The notes beneath the pieces were generated by a model, which was not told where the DNA came from, searched no databases, and saw nothing but the letters and a program-made list of their open reading frames with translations. Source: Yes71-27 sp040758635 (GTDB taxonomy: Bacteria > Bacillota > Desulfotomaculia > Desulfotomaculales > Ammonificaceae). From it: a stretch of 33,612 nucleotides of DNA. The stretch lies in assembly GCA_040758635.1 (NCBI GenBank), contig JBFLVI010000026.1, positions 1 through 33,612 on the forward strand, written 5' to 3'. A program made the position numbers and the translations under genes. The stretch's first letter is position 1. Every line of letters starts with the position of its first letter. This document shows, in pieces, positions 16,479 to 25,315 of the stretch.

Positions 16479-16687
16479 GCCCAGCACTCAGGGGCATTCT
16501 TTTCCGTATAGACGGGAAGCTTCTTTTAGCTGAGTGCCGGTTGAAATTACCCGGGCAAGTGTTCAACTGAGTGCTGGGGAGACCGCGGAAAACGACCCAG
16601 CACTCAACTCTGCGGTATAACCTGCACTCAAGCAAACAGGCTTTAGAGTATCTCGTATTCTTTTGCGTTGAGTTGAGTGCTGGGCAG
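16479..16687. repeat. Cluster of CCAGCACTCA inverted and direct repeats
   Basis: The 490-nt gap before metG holds several copies of one word in both orientations. CCAGCACTCA is at 16481-16490, TGAGTGCTGGGG at 16568-16579, CCCAGCACTCAACT at 16596-16609 and AGTTGAGTGCTGGG at 16671-16684; TGAGTGCCGG (16531) and TGCACTCAAG (16623) are partial copies. The copies at 16596 and 16671 are exact 14-bp inverted repeats bounding an 89-bp unit. The same 14-mer recurs at 33357. This may be a small mobile or REP-like element. No gene is visible in the gap. Confidence 0.7.
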
Positions 16688-16779
16688 GTGAAGCTTTGCA
16701 GCGGTCTCTTAAGGCCTCCCGGAAAACATCGGGAGCAGGGGCCGGGGGCGTCTTGCGGGGGCTGCAGCCCTTGCGGCGC

Positions 16780-16808
16780 TTGACATTCCTTTTTTTCTCC
16801 AATACAAT
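16780..16808 (+). promoter_or_regulatory. Sigma-A promoter of metG
   Basis: TTGACA (16780-16785), a 17-nt spacer and TACAAT (16803-16808) are present, so the leader to the TTG start at 16905 is about 90 nt. No T-box or SAM riboswitch is recognisable downstream of this promoter. Confidence 0.75.
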
Positions 16809-16904
16809 GAGACTTGATTTGCCAATTTTTCCGGCAGAGCTTCAAAAGCCGAGTTCAACCGGCGGGTGCCTTTATTTCCTGCAAGAAGGGGAAGGGGACA
16901 GACG

Positions 16905-18464
16905 TTGGCTCAGATAAGCGAAGCGGCGCGGCCGACATTTTACATTACGACGCCGATCTATTACCCGAGCGACAACCTGCACATCGGGCACGCCTATACC
17001 ACCGTGGCGGCGGACACCGTCGCCCGGTTCAAGTGCCTGCAGGGGTACGACGTCTTTTTTCTGACCGGCGCAGACGAGCACGGTCAGAAAATCGAGCGGG
17101 CGGCCCTGGCCAGGGGCAAGAAACCTAAGGAATACGTGGACGAGATCGTGGCCGGTTTCAAGGTTCTCTGGGCGCGTCTGATGGTTGAGTACAGCGACTT
17201 CATCCGGACGACCGAGGAACGCCACCGGTTGGCGGTGGAAAAGGTTTTCCGCCGCCTGTACGAGCAGGGAGACATATACAAGGCGGCTTACGAAGGGTGG
17301 TACTGCACACCCTGCGAAACCTTCTGGACCCGGCGTCAGTTAGTAGATGGGAACTGCCCGGACTGCGGGCGGCCGGTGGAGCTCTTACAGGAGGAAAGCT
17401 ATTTTTTCCGGCTTTCCAGGTACGCCGACCGGCTGCTCCGGCACATCGAAGAACACCCGGACTTCATCCAGCCGGTTTCCCGGCGGAACGAGATGGTGAA
17501 CTTTATCAAGGGCGGGCTCGAGGACCTGTGCGTTTCACGGACCACTTTTTCCTGGGGCATCCCGGTGCCGTTCGACCCCCGCCACGTAATCTACGTCTGG
17601 GTGGACGCGTTGACCAACTACATCTCGGCACTCGGCTACGGGTCGGAAAACGATGCGCACTTCCGGCGGTACTGGCCGGCCGACGTGCATCTGGTGGGGA
17701 AGGACATCGTCCGCTTCCATACGGTCATCTGGCCGATCCTGCTGATGGCCGCCGGTATAGAGCTGCCGAAGCGGGTGGTGGGCCACGGGTGGCTGTTAGT
17801 AGACGGCGGGAAGATGTCCAAGTCCAAGGGGAACGTGGTTGACCCGCACGTTCTCATCGACCGGTACGGGGCGGACGCGGTCCGGTACTACCTGCTGCGG
17901 GAACTGCCCTTCGGCGCGGACGGCTACTACCTGGAGGAGAACCTGGTCGGGCGGATCAACAGCGACCTGGCCAACGACCTGGGGAACCTCCTGCACCGGA
18001 CGCTGACGGTGTGCGAGAAGTTCGGCGGTGGTGTAGTAAGGTCCCCGGGCAAGCCGGAGGGGCCGGACACGGAACTGATCGAGCTGACCCGCGAGACGCC
18101 TGAAAAAGTTTCGGCGCACGTGGACCGGCTGGAGCTGGCGGAAGCACTGGCCGCCGTCTGGCAGCCCGTGAGCCGGGCGAACAAGTACCTGGATGAAACC
18201 GCCCCCTGGAACCTCGGGAAAGACCCGGCGAAGCGGGAGCGGTTCAACACAGTGATTTACAACGTCCTCGAGGTATATCGCTTCGTCACGGTGCTGCTGT
18301 CGCCCTTCATGCCCGGTTTTCCGGAGCGGGTCTGGCCGCAGCTCGGGATTTCCAACCGGCCGGAACTCCACACCTTTGCGTCGCTCACCTGGGGCAAGTT
18401 CCCGCCGGGGGTGAAGGTGCGGCGCGGCGCGCCCCTTTTCCCGCGGATCGAAGTTGAGAAGTAA
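16905..18464 (+). CDS. metG: Methionyl-tRNA synthetase, short form
   Basis: This class I synthetase charges tRNA-Met. The catalytic motifs are HIGH (about 26-29) and KMSKS (about 302-306). A zinc knuckle is seen as CTPC and CPDC (about 128-148). The protein is 519 residues and stops after the anticodon-binding helical domain, so the C-terminal tRNA-binding extension of the longer Bacillus form (about 660 residues) is absent. The start is TTG 16905, 7 nt behind AAGGGG; an upstream frame extension to 16866 has no similarity to the family. tatD follows, as in other Bacillota. Confidence 0.96.
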   Translation: MAQISEAARPTFYITTPIYYPSDNLHIGHAYTTVAADTVARFKCLQGYDVFFLTGADEHGQKIERAALARGKKPKEYVDEIVAGFKVLWARLMVEYSDFIRTTEERHRLAVEKVFRRLYEQGDIYKAAYEGWYCTPCETFWTRRQLVDGNCPDCGRPVELLQEESYFFRLSRYADRLLRHIEEHPDFIQPVSRRNEMVNFIKGGLEDLCVSRTTFSWGIPVPFDPRHVIYVWVDALTNYISALGYGSENDAHFRRYWPADVHLVGKDIVRFHTVIWPILLMAAGIELPKRVVGHGWLLVDGGKMSKSKGNVVDPHVLIDRYGADAVRYYLLRELPFGADGYYLEENLVGRINSDLANDLGNLLHRTLTVCEKFGGGVVRSPGKPEGPDTELIELTRETPEKVSAHVDRLELAEALAAVWQPVSRANKYLDETAPWNLGKDPAKRERFNTVIYNVLEVYRFVTVLLSPFMPGFPERVWPQLGISNRPELHTFASLTWGKFPPGVKVRRGAPLFPRIEVEK

Positions 18465-18676
18465 TTTTCGAACACTACGGCCGAAAAAGGGTAATATGCT
18501 TTAATTTGCGCCTCCGAACTCCTGATTTGGCTTTCTGGAAAGCCTCGTTTATACAATTAAAACAGTACTTACAGTTTTTACGAAGTGGGGCCAGTGTATC
18601 GGAATGGACGGCGGGAGCAAAACGCCGGGTAACCGGGAGTTCCGGGAAAAGGGCGCCTTGCCAAGGGGTATTTTTT

Positions 18677-19444
18677 ATGCAACTGACCGATACGCACTGC
18701 CACCTCGACGACCAGCGGTTTGACACCGACCGGGCGGCGGTGGTCGAGCGCGCGCGCGCGGCGGGCGTGACGCGAATCATTACGGTGGGCTACGACCTGA
18801 CTTCGTCCCGCCGCGGCATTGACCTGGCCGGGTCGCTGACCGGGGTTTTCGCCGTGGTGGGGGTGCACCCGCACGACGCCGCGGCGGCGCTGCCGGACTA
18901 TATCGCGGTGTTGCGGCAGTTGGCGCGGGAGCCGCGGGTGGTGGCCGTCGGGGAGATCGGGCTCGACTTTTACCGTGACCTTTCACCGCGCCCGGTGCAA
19001 CGGGAGGTTTTCGCCGCCCAGCTCCGCCTGGCGCGGGAACTCGGGCTGCCGGTGGTCATTCACTGCCGCGACGCACACGGCGAGGTGTACGAGATTTTAA
19101 AGCGTGAGGCGGCAGGGCTTGTCGGAGTGATGCATTGTTTTTCGGGCAGTTGGGAGGAGGCCAAACGCTTCCTTGCCCTTGGTTTTCACATCTCCATTGC
19201 CGGGCCGGTGACTTTTCCCCAGAGCAGCAAGCTGGTGGAAGTGGCCCGGCGGGTGCCCCTCGACCGCCTTTTGCTCGAAACCGACGCCCCCTACCTGACG
19301 CCGGTACCGCACCGGGGCAAGCGGAACGAGCCGGCCTACCTGGTGCACACCGCGCAAAAAGTGGCGGAAATGCGCGGGATAAGCCTGGGGGAACTGGCGT
19401 CGGCCACCACGGAGAGTGCGGCGCGCCTTTTCGGGCTGGCGTGA
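18677..19444 (+). CDS. tatD: TatD-family metal-dependent deoxyribonuclease
   Basis: This 255-residue TIM-barrel hydrolase has the family metal ligands: HCH in TDTHCHLDD (near the start), GEIGLDFYRD (about 93-102), IHCRD (about 129), HCFSGS (about 152) and ETDAPYL (about 202). Family members act as 3'-5' DNA exonucleases in repair or turnover. The ATG at 18677 follows AAGGGG (18663-18668); the longer open frame to 18506 has no family similarity. The metG-tatD order is conserved in Bacillota. Confidence 0.94.
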   Translation: MQLTDTHCHLDDQRFDTDRAAVVERARAAGVTRIITVGYDLTSSRRGIDLAGSLTGVFAVVGVHPHDAAAALPDYIAVLRQLAREPRVVAVGEIGLDFYRDLSPRPVQREVFAAQLRLARELGLPVVIHCRDAHGEVYEILKREAAGLVGVMHCFSGSWEEAKRFLALGFHISIAGPVTFPQSSKLVEVARRVPLDRLLLETDAPYLTPVPHRGKRNEPAYLVHTAQKVAEMRGISLGELASATTESAARLFGLA

Positions 19445-19466
19445 AGGGGTTGTTTTCAGAAAAAAG

Positions 19467-19515
19467 CCGGGGCCGCGGCTGGGAGAAGTCTGACCGGCCT
19501 GCCCCGGTTTCGTTG
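19467..19515 (+). terminator. Possible terminator after tatD
   Basis: CCGGGGC (19467-19473) pairs with GCCCCGG (19501-19507), followed by TTTCG. The loop is long (27 nt) and the T-run short, so strength is uncertain. Confidence 0.4.
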
Positions 19516-19529
19516 CTTTGTTTTGGGGT

Positions 19530-19862
19530 TTACGAGGCCGTCTTCTTCCGCTGATCGTTTTCGGCGTCCAGACCTGTTATCAGAACCAATAGCGAGCCTG
19601 GTATAAAGAGGAGACTTGGCGTCGTAAAAGTAGCGATGCCTAAAAAGGTAATTGTTGCTGCAAGAATTCCCGCAATTAGTACGGTCCGTGTGCGGCGGTA
19701 CCAGGTGCCGTAGAGGGCAGCGCCAAAAATAAGAGTATACCCGCCTACGTAAGCTGTATCAAATAAACGAAAATCTCGGTGTTCTTCGAGAAAAACCAGT
19801 GCTGTCCAGTAACAAGCAGTCAGTCCCAGGACGCTGCCGAGAATGCCCAGCCACCGCTTCAA
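19530..19862 (-). CDS. Small membrane protein of unknown function
   Basis: This 110-residue protein has three to four hydrophobic segments (about 5-24, 38-54, 62-79, 82-97) and a charged C-terminus. TTG 19862 is preceded by GGGAGG with good spacing, which supports expression. No family is recognised. It converges with tatD and lies downstream of an AT-rich gene remnant on the same strand. Confidence 0.55.
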   Translation of the reverse strand: MKRWLGILGSVLGLTACYWTALVFLEEHRDFRLFDTAYVGGYTLIFGAALYGTWYRRTRTVLIAGILAATITFLGIATFTTPSLLFIPGSLLVLITGLDAENDQRKKTAS

Positions 19863-19903
19863 GAGAATTCCTCCCTTTTTTCCTGGCTCAAATTAGTAAA
19901 CTG

Positions 19904-20170
19904 CTACGGTACGATATAATCTTGCTTGGTAGTTATAGTTCCGTTAGGAATGTGCCTATTAAGATAGGTTTTATCTTTCCATAACACCCAGGTTCGTGTT
20001 GTAAAGTCATAAGCGTAAATTACATTACAAATGATGCCGAAGCTGTTACCGTAGTACATCTTTGTACGGTGCGATGGCAATCCCATCCACATTGTATATT
20101 GACCAAGCGGGAAAATGCCAGGTTCAAGCCTGCCTCTCTTGTCGTTGCAAAACCAGAAGTGTAGAATAAA
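19904..20170 (-). pseudogene. Remnant of a minus-strand gene (C-terminal fragment)
   Basis: One frame is open on the minus strand from about 20170 to the stop at 19904 and encodes about 88 residues with protein-like composition (for example YAYDFTTRTWVLWKDKTYLN). There is an ATG at 20092 but no ribosome binding site, and the frame is cut by a stop at 20171-20173 with no upstream continuation. The base composition is AT-rich compared with both neighbours. It looks like the tail of a decayed or acquired gene. I do not recognise the family; the aromatic blade-like pattern weakly recalls propeller repeats. Confidence 0.4.
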
Positions 20171-20278
20171 TTACAATCAAGGCGGTATATTTCCTAACAT
20201 ATCCTTTTCTGAAGAAACTCCCGGCGGATGTCTGCCATACGACTGGGGATGGTGGGATCGGGGGTTCGTTAAGCTGAC

Positions 20279-22120
20279 GTGTCTGTGTGTTGGGGGGGAC
20301 CAAAAACGGCGCGCGCACGCAAAAGCAACAAAGTCAGCGGTTTGGTTTCGGGCTGGTCGAGGTTTCCGAAATCTTTTGTGACCTTGCTGCGGACCTCGGA
20401 GACCGGACGGGGGTTGCTCCTGGCCGTCCTGGTGGGGGTCGTTTCGGCTCTGGGAGCCGTAGCGTTCAGGTGGCTGATAAACAGCTTTCGGGTTCTTTTC
20501 TTTGGCGGGGGAAGTCAAGTCTTAGGTTTTTTAGGGCCGTACTATGTTGTCCTGATGCCTGCAGCCGGGGGGTTGCTGGTCGGGCTGCTGGTGTATTTCT
20601 TCGCCCGTGAAGCCAGGGGCCACGGCGTTCCCGAGGTGATGGAGGCGGTGGCGCTCAGGGGCGGCCGAATACGCCCCCGGGTGGCGGTGGTCAAGGCGCT
20701 TGCCTCCTCAATCTGTATCGGGAGCGGCGGTTCAGTTGGACGTGAGGGTCCCATCGTCCAGATCGGCGCCTCGGCGGCCTCGGCCATCGGCCAGTGGCTG
20801 AGGCTGCCGGACGAGACCGTGAAAACCCTTGTCGCCTGCGGTGCGGCCGGTGGAATCTCGGCGACCTTCAATGCTCCCATCGCCGGGGTTCTCTTTGCCC
20901 TGGAAGTGATTTTGGGCAGCATGGTCACCCGGAGGTTCGCTTACGTCATCATCAGTTCGGTGGTGGCGGATTTCTTGTCCCAGGCGTTTTTGGGTAACAA
21001 ACGCGCTTTTGCGGTGCCGCACTTTGGGATGGTAAGTGCCTGGGAGTTTGCCTTTTACGTGGCGCTGGGCATCCTCGCCGCCCTTGCCGCCCTGACTTTC
21101 ATCAACGTGCTTTACCGCGCCGAGGATTTGTTCAGTTCCCTGAAAACACCGGAATACCTGAAACCTGCGCTGGGCGGCCTTGCGGTCGGATGCCTGGGTC
21201 TGTACAGTCACCACCTGTTCGGGGTGGGTTACGAGGGCATTACCGGCGCCTTGTCGGGTGAAATGGTGCTGGAGTCACTGGTGCTGCTCTGCCTTTTGAA
21301 AATCCTGGCGACATCGCTGACCATCGGCAGCGGGGGAAGCGGCGGGGTTTTCGCCCCCAGCCTTTTTATCGGCGCCATGCTCGGAACCGCCTTGGGCACG
21401 GTCGTTAACGGCTTTTTTCCTTCGATCACCGCTCCTGCCGGAGCGTACGGCATCGTCGGCATGGCGGCGGTTTTTTCCGGGGCCGCCCGCGCCCCGTTTT
21501 CGGCCATCCTGATCATCTTCGAAATGACGAGGAACTACGCCATCATTCTGCCGTTGATGACGGCGGTCGTGATCAGCACGGTGCTGACCCGGGCCTTGAA
21601 GCGCGAAACGATCTACACCCTGAAGCTGCTGCGCCGGGGTGTGGACATAGAACAGGAGGAGGTGGCCGACGTTATGCGGACCATCACCGTGGGCGAAGCG
21701 ATGACGCGGAACGTCCCGGTTGTACCGGCGACAATGCGCCTGGAAGAACTCCTCAAGCTGTTTCAGGATACGGGTTACCACGGCTTCCCGGTAGTTGACG
21801 AAGAGGGTTTGCTTGCCGGGGTTGTGACGCAAACGGATGTACGGCGGTTCCTGGGCAAACGGGAAAGCGAGTTGACCGTGAGCGACATTGCCACCAAATC
21901 ACCCTTTGTGGTCCATCCGGACCAGTCCCTCGACTGGGTGCTCGACGCTGCGGAGGACGAATACGGTCACATCCCCGTGGTGAGCCGGGACGACGGGCGG
22001 CGGCTGGTCGGGCTGCTGCAGCGGCACGACATCATCAGGGCCTACCGGAACAAGGTTAGAAAAGACCGGAGGAGCAAAAAAGCGTCGCTGGGGCAACTGC
22101 ACGGCGAGTTGGGCGGCTGA
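20279..22120 (+). CDS. ClC-family chloride channel/transporter with CBS pair
   Basis: This 613-residue membrane protein has the ClC signature regions. They are GHGVPEV at about 119-125 in place of GSGIP, GSGGSVGREGP at about 148-158 with the gating glutamate, and GSGGSGGVFAPSLF at about 352-365. Two cytoplasmic CBS domains (about 465-600) follow, which in relatives bind adenine nucleotides. The start is uncertain: GTG 20279 gives the longest product but has no close ribosome binding site, and a GTG near residue 34 is an alternative. The role is anion transport, possibly proton-coupled. Confidence 0.92.
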   Translation: MSVCWGGPKTARARKSNKVSGLVSGWSRFPKSFVTLLRTSETGRGLLLAVLVGVVSALGAVAFRWLINSFRVLFFGGGSQVLGFLGPYYVVLMPAAGGLLVGLLVYFFAREARGHGVPEVMEAVALRGGRIRPRVAVVKALASSICIGSGGSVGREGPIVQIGASAASAIGQWLRLPDETVKTLVACGAAGGISATFNAPIAGVLFALEVILGSMVTRRFAYVIISSVVADFLSQAFLGNKRAFAVPHFGMVSAWEFAFYVALGILAALAALTFINVLYRAEDLFSSLKTPEYLKPALGGLAVGCLGLYSHHLFGVGYEGITGALSGEMVLESLVLLCLLKILATSLTIGSGGSGGVFAPSLFIGAMLGTALGTVVNGFFPSITAPAGAYGIVGMAAVFSGAARAPFSAILIIFEMTRNYAIILPLMTAVVISTVLTRALKRETIYTLKLLRRGVDIEQEEVADVMRTITVGEAMTRNVPVVPATMRLEELLKLFQDTGYHGFPVVDEEGLLAGVVTQTDVRRFLGKRESELTVSDIATKSPFVVHPDQSLDWVLDAAEDEYGHIPVVSRDDGRRLVGLLQRHDIIRAYRNKVRKDRRSKKASLGQLHGELGG

Positions 22121-22512
22121 GAGGCGCAGGTTCTTTATAAACATAAACCGTACACCCGCGGCGATGAAAAAAAGCAAAACAGTTAGCCGGCGAAATGCTT
22201 GATGAGAAATGGTTGTCTTTTCGGAGAGTGAGGGGCAGGTAAAAGGTTCGGTTACGGGAATCCGGGCGTCCCTAACGGGTTAAAGGGGTCAGGAAAGAAA
22301 TAGCGAAACAGGTTAAGCAGAGAGGATCTCTACCCCAAGTTTGTTTTGATATTCAATTTTTGCGGCGCCGTCAGGGAAATCCTTTCGCAGTCTACTGCTG
22401 GAGGGGTTTGGCTCTGGTTTAACCGTGCCTTTCGGGCGTTTGCTTCGCGCGAAATGGGCAAAAACTCTGGGTGGTTGGGAAATCGCTGTTCTTTTTATTC
22501 GGAGGTGCGATA
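22121..22512. other. Intergenic region without a recognisable gene
   Basis: About 390 nt separate the ClC gene and cobO. I see no open frame with a ribosome binding site and no convincing terminator. There is a small palindrome (AGAGGATCTCT near 22320). A stretch at about 22370-22430 vaguely recalls cobalamin riboswitch pieces but lacks the core motifs. The cobO ribosome site GGAGGTG is at 22501-22507. Confidence 0.5.
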
Positions 22513-23037
22513 ATGTCACGGGGCCTGGTAATGGTTTTCACAGGGGACGGGAAGGGGAAAACCACGGCGGCGCTCGGGATGGCACTGCGGGCCTGGGGGC
22601 ACGGGATGCGGGTGCTCGTCATCCAGTTTGTGAAGAGCGCGCGGGTGGAAACTGGGGAGCGGTTGGCGGCAGCGCGCCTGGGCGAGCGGTTCGTTATAAA
22701 AACCCTGGGCGAAGGGTTTGTTTTTGAAGGTGAAGACGTTGAACGCCACCGGGTGGCGGCCCGGCGGGCGCTGGAGACGGCGCGGGAGGCCGTACAAAGC
22801 GGGGAATATGACCTGGTCGTCCTGGACGAAATAATCCACGCGCTGAAACACGGGCTCGTCAGCGAGGAGGAGCTTGTGGCCCTGATTGCAGCCAAATCCC
22901 CGGCGGTGCACCTGGTGCTCACCGGCCGGGATGCCCCGGAAGCGATTGTTGCGCGGGCGGATCTGGTCACCGAGATGCGGGCCGTCAAGCACCACTACCG
23001 GTCCGGGGTGCCGGCGCAGAAAGGGATTGAATACTGA
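22513..23037 (+). CDS. cobO: Cob(I)alamin adenosyltransferase, CobO/BtuR type
   Basis: This 174-residue enzyme transfers the adenosyl group of ATP to the cobalt of corrinoids, making adenosylcobalamin. It has the P-loop GDGKGKTTAALG (about 10-21), VIQFVK (about 37-42) and the Walker B-like DLVVLDEI (about 100-107). The ATG at 22513 follows GGAGGTG with ideal spacing. No other cobalamin gene is adjacent, so it acts either in salvage or with a pathway encoded elsewhere. Confidence 0.9.
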   Translation: MSRGLVMVFTGDGKGKTTAALGMALRAWGHGMRVLVIQFVKSARVETGERLAAARLGERFVIKTLGEGFVFEGEDVERHRVAARRALETAREAVQSGEYDLVVLDEIIHALKHGLVSEEELVALIAAKSPAVHLVLTGRDAPEAIVARADLVTEMRAVKHHYRSGVPAQKGIEY

Positions 23038-23261
23038 GTATTTAAAGCTATCATAAGCTTCGGGCTCCGTTTATCTGGCATTCACGCTTGCCGGTTTGCC
23101 AGGGTGATGCTATTTTTTATCTTCGGACGTGCGCAAGCGCCAGGCGACTTTTGTCGAAGAAAAGTTAAGAACGCCCCATAAACTCGCAGGAATCGAAAAA
23201 ATCAGCCGAAATTTACGGGAGGAATTTCTCCCGCAGCACCGAAATAGAATAGGCGGTGGTG

Positions 23262-24308
23262 ATGGAAATGGACTGGTATGTTGTTGCACGGCGGCGGGGG
23301 ATCCGTCACCAGGAAACGGAGGCACAGCCTGAAGAGACCACGGGCAGGCGCTCGCGGCTCCGGCTGGCAATTATTGTTTTTGCGGTCGTGCTGGCGGGAC
23401 TGGCTGTAGCGGGTTATGCGTGGGCGAAGAAGGAAGTCGTCCTGGTAGTTGACGGGAAGAAAGTGGCGGTGCAAACCTTCCAGATGAATGTCGGGGGACT
23501 CCTGGAACAGGAGCAGGTCGAGCTGGGGCCGAAGGACCTGGTGCTGCCGGGGAAGGAGGCCCCGCTGCGCGACGGCATGCAGGTGAAGATTGTCCGGGCG
23601 TTGCCCGTAACGGTTGAGGTTGACGGGAAGACGCGCCGGTTGCTCACCCAGGCGAAGACCGTGGCGGAGCTCCTAAAGGAGGAACAGATTGAGCTGGGGA
23701 AAGAGGATATTGTCTCTCCTGCTCTGGACAGTAAGCTTGCGGAAGCGGGTACGGTGAAGATAATCCGGGTCAGCCGGGAGGTTCAAGAGAAGGAGGTTCC
23801 GGTTCCCTTCACGGTGAAAAAGAAGTACACCGCTTCCATGCTCAAGGGACAAACCAAGGTGCTTGCTTCCGGCAAAGACGGCCTGGCGGTGGAGCGCTGG
23901 GAAGTCATCCGCCACGATGGGACCGAGGCGGAGCGGCGCCTGGTTGAACGGCGGGTGGTACAGCCCCCGGTGGACCGCGTGGTGGCAGTGGGAATTCTGC
24001 AGAGTGTTTCCCGTGGCGGGGAGGAGCTGCGGTTTTCGCGGGTAATGGAGATGCGGGCCACCGGGTACACCACCATTGTCCCGGGGCGGAACACGGCTTC
24101 GGGAATTCCGCCGCGCCGGGGAATCGCGGCGGTTGATCCAGGGGTGATACCATTTGGTACCAGGCTTTACGTGGAAGGATACGGGCACGCGCTGGCCGCG
24201 GACAAGGGAAGCGCCATCAAGGGGAACCGGATAGACCTCTTTTTCCCTACCAGGGCAGAGGCTCTTGCCTGGGGTGTGCGATACGTCAAGGTTTACGTCC
24301 TGGAATAG
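23262..24308 (+). CDS. yabE: YabE-like G5/3D-domain cell-wall hydrolase
   Basis: This protein of about 348 residues has an N-terminal cytoplasmic stretch and one membrane helix (about 34-55). Two ubiquitin-like DUF348 repeats (about 60-105 and 115-158), a G5 domain (about 163-243) and a C-terminal 3D domain (about 260-345) follow. The 3D domain has the conserved aspartates in AAVDPGVIPFGTRLYV, AADKGSAIKG and RIDLFF. It resembles resuscitation-promoting and lytic transglycosylase proteins that cleave peptidoglycan during germination or growth. ATG 23262 follows GGCGGTGGTG. It precedes ksgA as in Bacillus, but rnmV, which normally stands between them, is missing here. Confidence 0.88.
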   Translation: MEMDWYVVARRRGIRHQETEAQPEETTGRRSRLRLAIIVFAVVLAGLAVAGYAWAKKEVVLVVDGKKVAVQTFQMNVGGLLEQEQVELGPKDLVLPGKEAPLRDGMQVKIVRALPVTVEVDGKTRRLLTQAKTVAELLKEEQIELGKEDIVSPALDSKLAEAGTVKIIRVSREVQEKEVPVPFTVKKKYTASMLKGQTKVLASGKDGLAVERWEVIRHDGTEAERRLVERRVVQPPVDRVVAVGILQSVSRGGEELRFSRVMEMRATGYTTIVPGRNTASGIPPRRGIAAVDPGVIPFGTRLYVEGYGHALAADKGSAIKGNRIDLFFPTRAEALAWGVRYVKVYVLE

Positions 24309-24324
24309 GAAAGGTTGTGTTCGA

Positions 24325-24350
24325 GGGGGGGAACCCCCTTTTATTTTTTT
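24325..24350 (+). terminator. Terminator between yabE-like gene and ksgA
   Basis: GGGGG (24325-24329), loop GGAA and CCCCC (24334-24338) are followed by a long T-rich tract (24339-24350). The stem is short but all GC. Confidence 0.7.
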
Positions 24351-24358
24351 GCTATAAT
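24350..24358 (+). promoter_or_regulatory. Extended -10 promoter of ksgA
   Basis: TGCTATAAT is a perfect extended -10 (TGN-TATAAT). No good -35 is present at the right distance, which extended -10 promoters tolerate. It overlaps the end of the preceding terminator. Confidence 0.55.
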
Positions 24359-24390
24359 GGGTTTGAACTTTTGGTGCGGAGGAGCCGGCG

Positions 24391-25260
24391 TTGTCGAACC
24401 TTACTTCGCCTGCGGCCGTGCGGGCACTGTTGTCAAGGTACGGCGTCAGGCCCAAAAAGCGTTTGGGCCAGAATTTTCTTATCAATCCCGGTATCCTGGG
24501 AAAAATCGTTGCTGCGGCTAACCTCACGGTTGCTGATACCGTAGTGGAGATCGGCCCGGGGGTAGGAACCCTGACCCGGCGGCTGGTGGAAGCGGCCGGG
24601 AAAGTGGTGGCGGTCGAAGTGGACCCGGCGCTGGTTGCCCTCCTGAAAGAAACCCTGTCCGGGTTTCCAAATCTTTACTTGGTCGAGGGCGACGCCCTGA
24701 AGGCGGACTTCAACGCCTTGGTTGCGGCGGCCGGCGGCGCTTTTCCTTACAAGGTGGTCGCCAATCTCCCTTATTACATCACCACGCCCCTGTTGACCCG
24801 GCTCCTCACGGGGAATTTTAAGGTCGCGCTTCTGGTCGTGATGGTTCAGAAGGAAGTCGCCCTCCGGCTGGTGGCGCGCCCGGGGACGAAAGAGTACGGG
24901 GCGCTTTCCGTTCTGGTCCGGTTCATGGCGGAACCGGAGCTGGTGGCGGTTGTTTCTCGGGGCAGCTTTCTCCCGGCCCCGGAGGTAGACTCGGCGGTGG
25001 TGCGCCTCACCGTGCGGTCCTCGGCCCCCGTGGCGGTTCCGGACGAGGAGCTTTTCTTCCGGGTCGTGCGGGCGGCCTTTGCCCAGCGGCGCAAGACGCT
25101 GGCCAACGCCCTTGCCGGCTCCGGCCTTGGACCCGGGCGGGATGCGTGGCCGGAGGTTCTCGCGCGGGCGGGCATTGACCCCATGCGCCGGGGGGAAACC
25201 CTCAGCCTGGAAGAATTTGCCGCGGTGACCCGCTCGCTGGCGGCGGAACGGAAAGAGTAA
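24391..25260 (+). CDS. ksgA: 16S rRNA dimethyladenosine transferase
   Basis: This 289-residue enzyme dimethylates the two adjacent adenosines in the 3' terminal hairpin of 16S rRNA during 30S maturation. It has the family N-terminus KKRLGQNFL (about 22-30), the AdoMet motif VVEIGPGVGTLTRRL (about 51-65), the catalytic NLPYY (about 125-129) and the C-terminal helical domain with AQRRKTL. The TTG start is 10 nt behind GGAGG. Confidence 0.96.
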   Translation: MSNLTSPAAVRALLSRYGVRPKKRLGQNFLINPGILGKIVAAANLTVADTVVEIGPGVGTLTRRLVEAAGKVVAVEVDPALVALLKETLSGFPNLYLVEGDALKADFNALVAAAGGAFPYKVVANLPYYITTPLLTRLLTGNFKVALLVVMVQKEVALRLVARPGTKEYGALSVLVRFMAEPELVAVVSRGSFLPAPEVDSAVVRLTVRSSAPVAVPDEELFFRVVRAAFAQRRKTLANALAGSGLGPGRDAWPEVLARAGIDPMRRGETLSLEEFAAVTRSLAAERKE

Positions 25261-25274
25261 AAAGGGGTGATTTA

Positions 25275-25283
25275 TGTTATAAT
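25275..25283 (+). promoter_or_regulatory. Extended -10 promoter of the YkuK-like gene
   Basis: TGTTATAAT is an extended -10 match 32 nt before the start codon, with no clear -35. Confidence 0.5.
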
Positions 25284-25315
25284 TTTTTCGGAAAGCTTTC
25301 GACGAAGGAGTTCTT

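Noticed and set aside
16574..16590. T-box-like string GGAGACCGCGG upstream of metG
   Set aside because: It matches only part of the T-box core, has no stem I or specifier loop upstream, and lies before the clear metG promoter at 16780, so it would not be in the metG transcript.
22365..22440. Possible cobalamin riboswitch before cobO
   Set aside because: GGGAAATCC and GCAG...ACTG pieces occur, but the GGTGAAAATCC core and the B12-box are absent.
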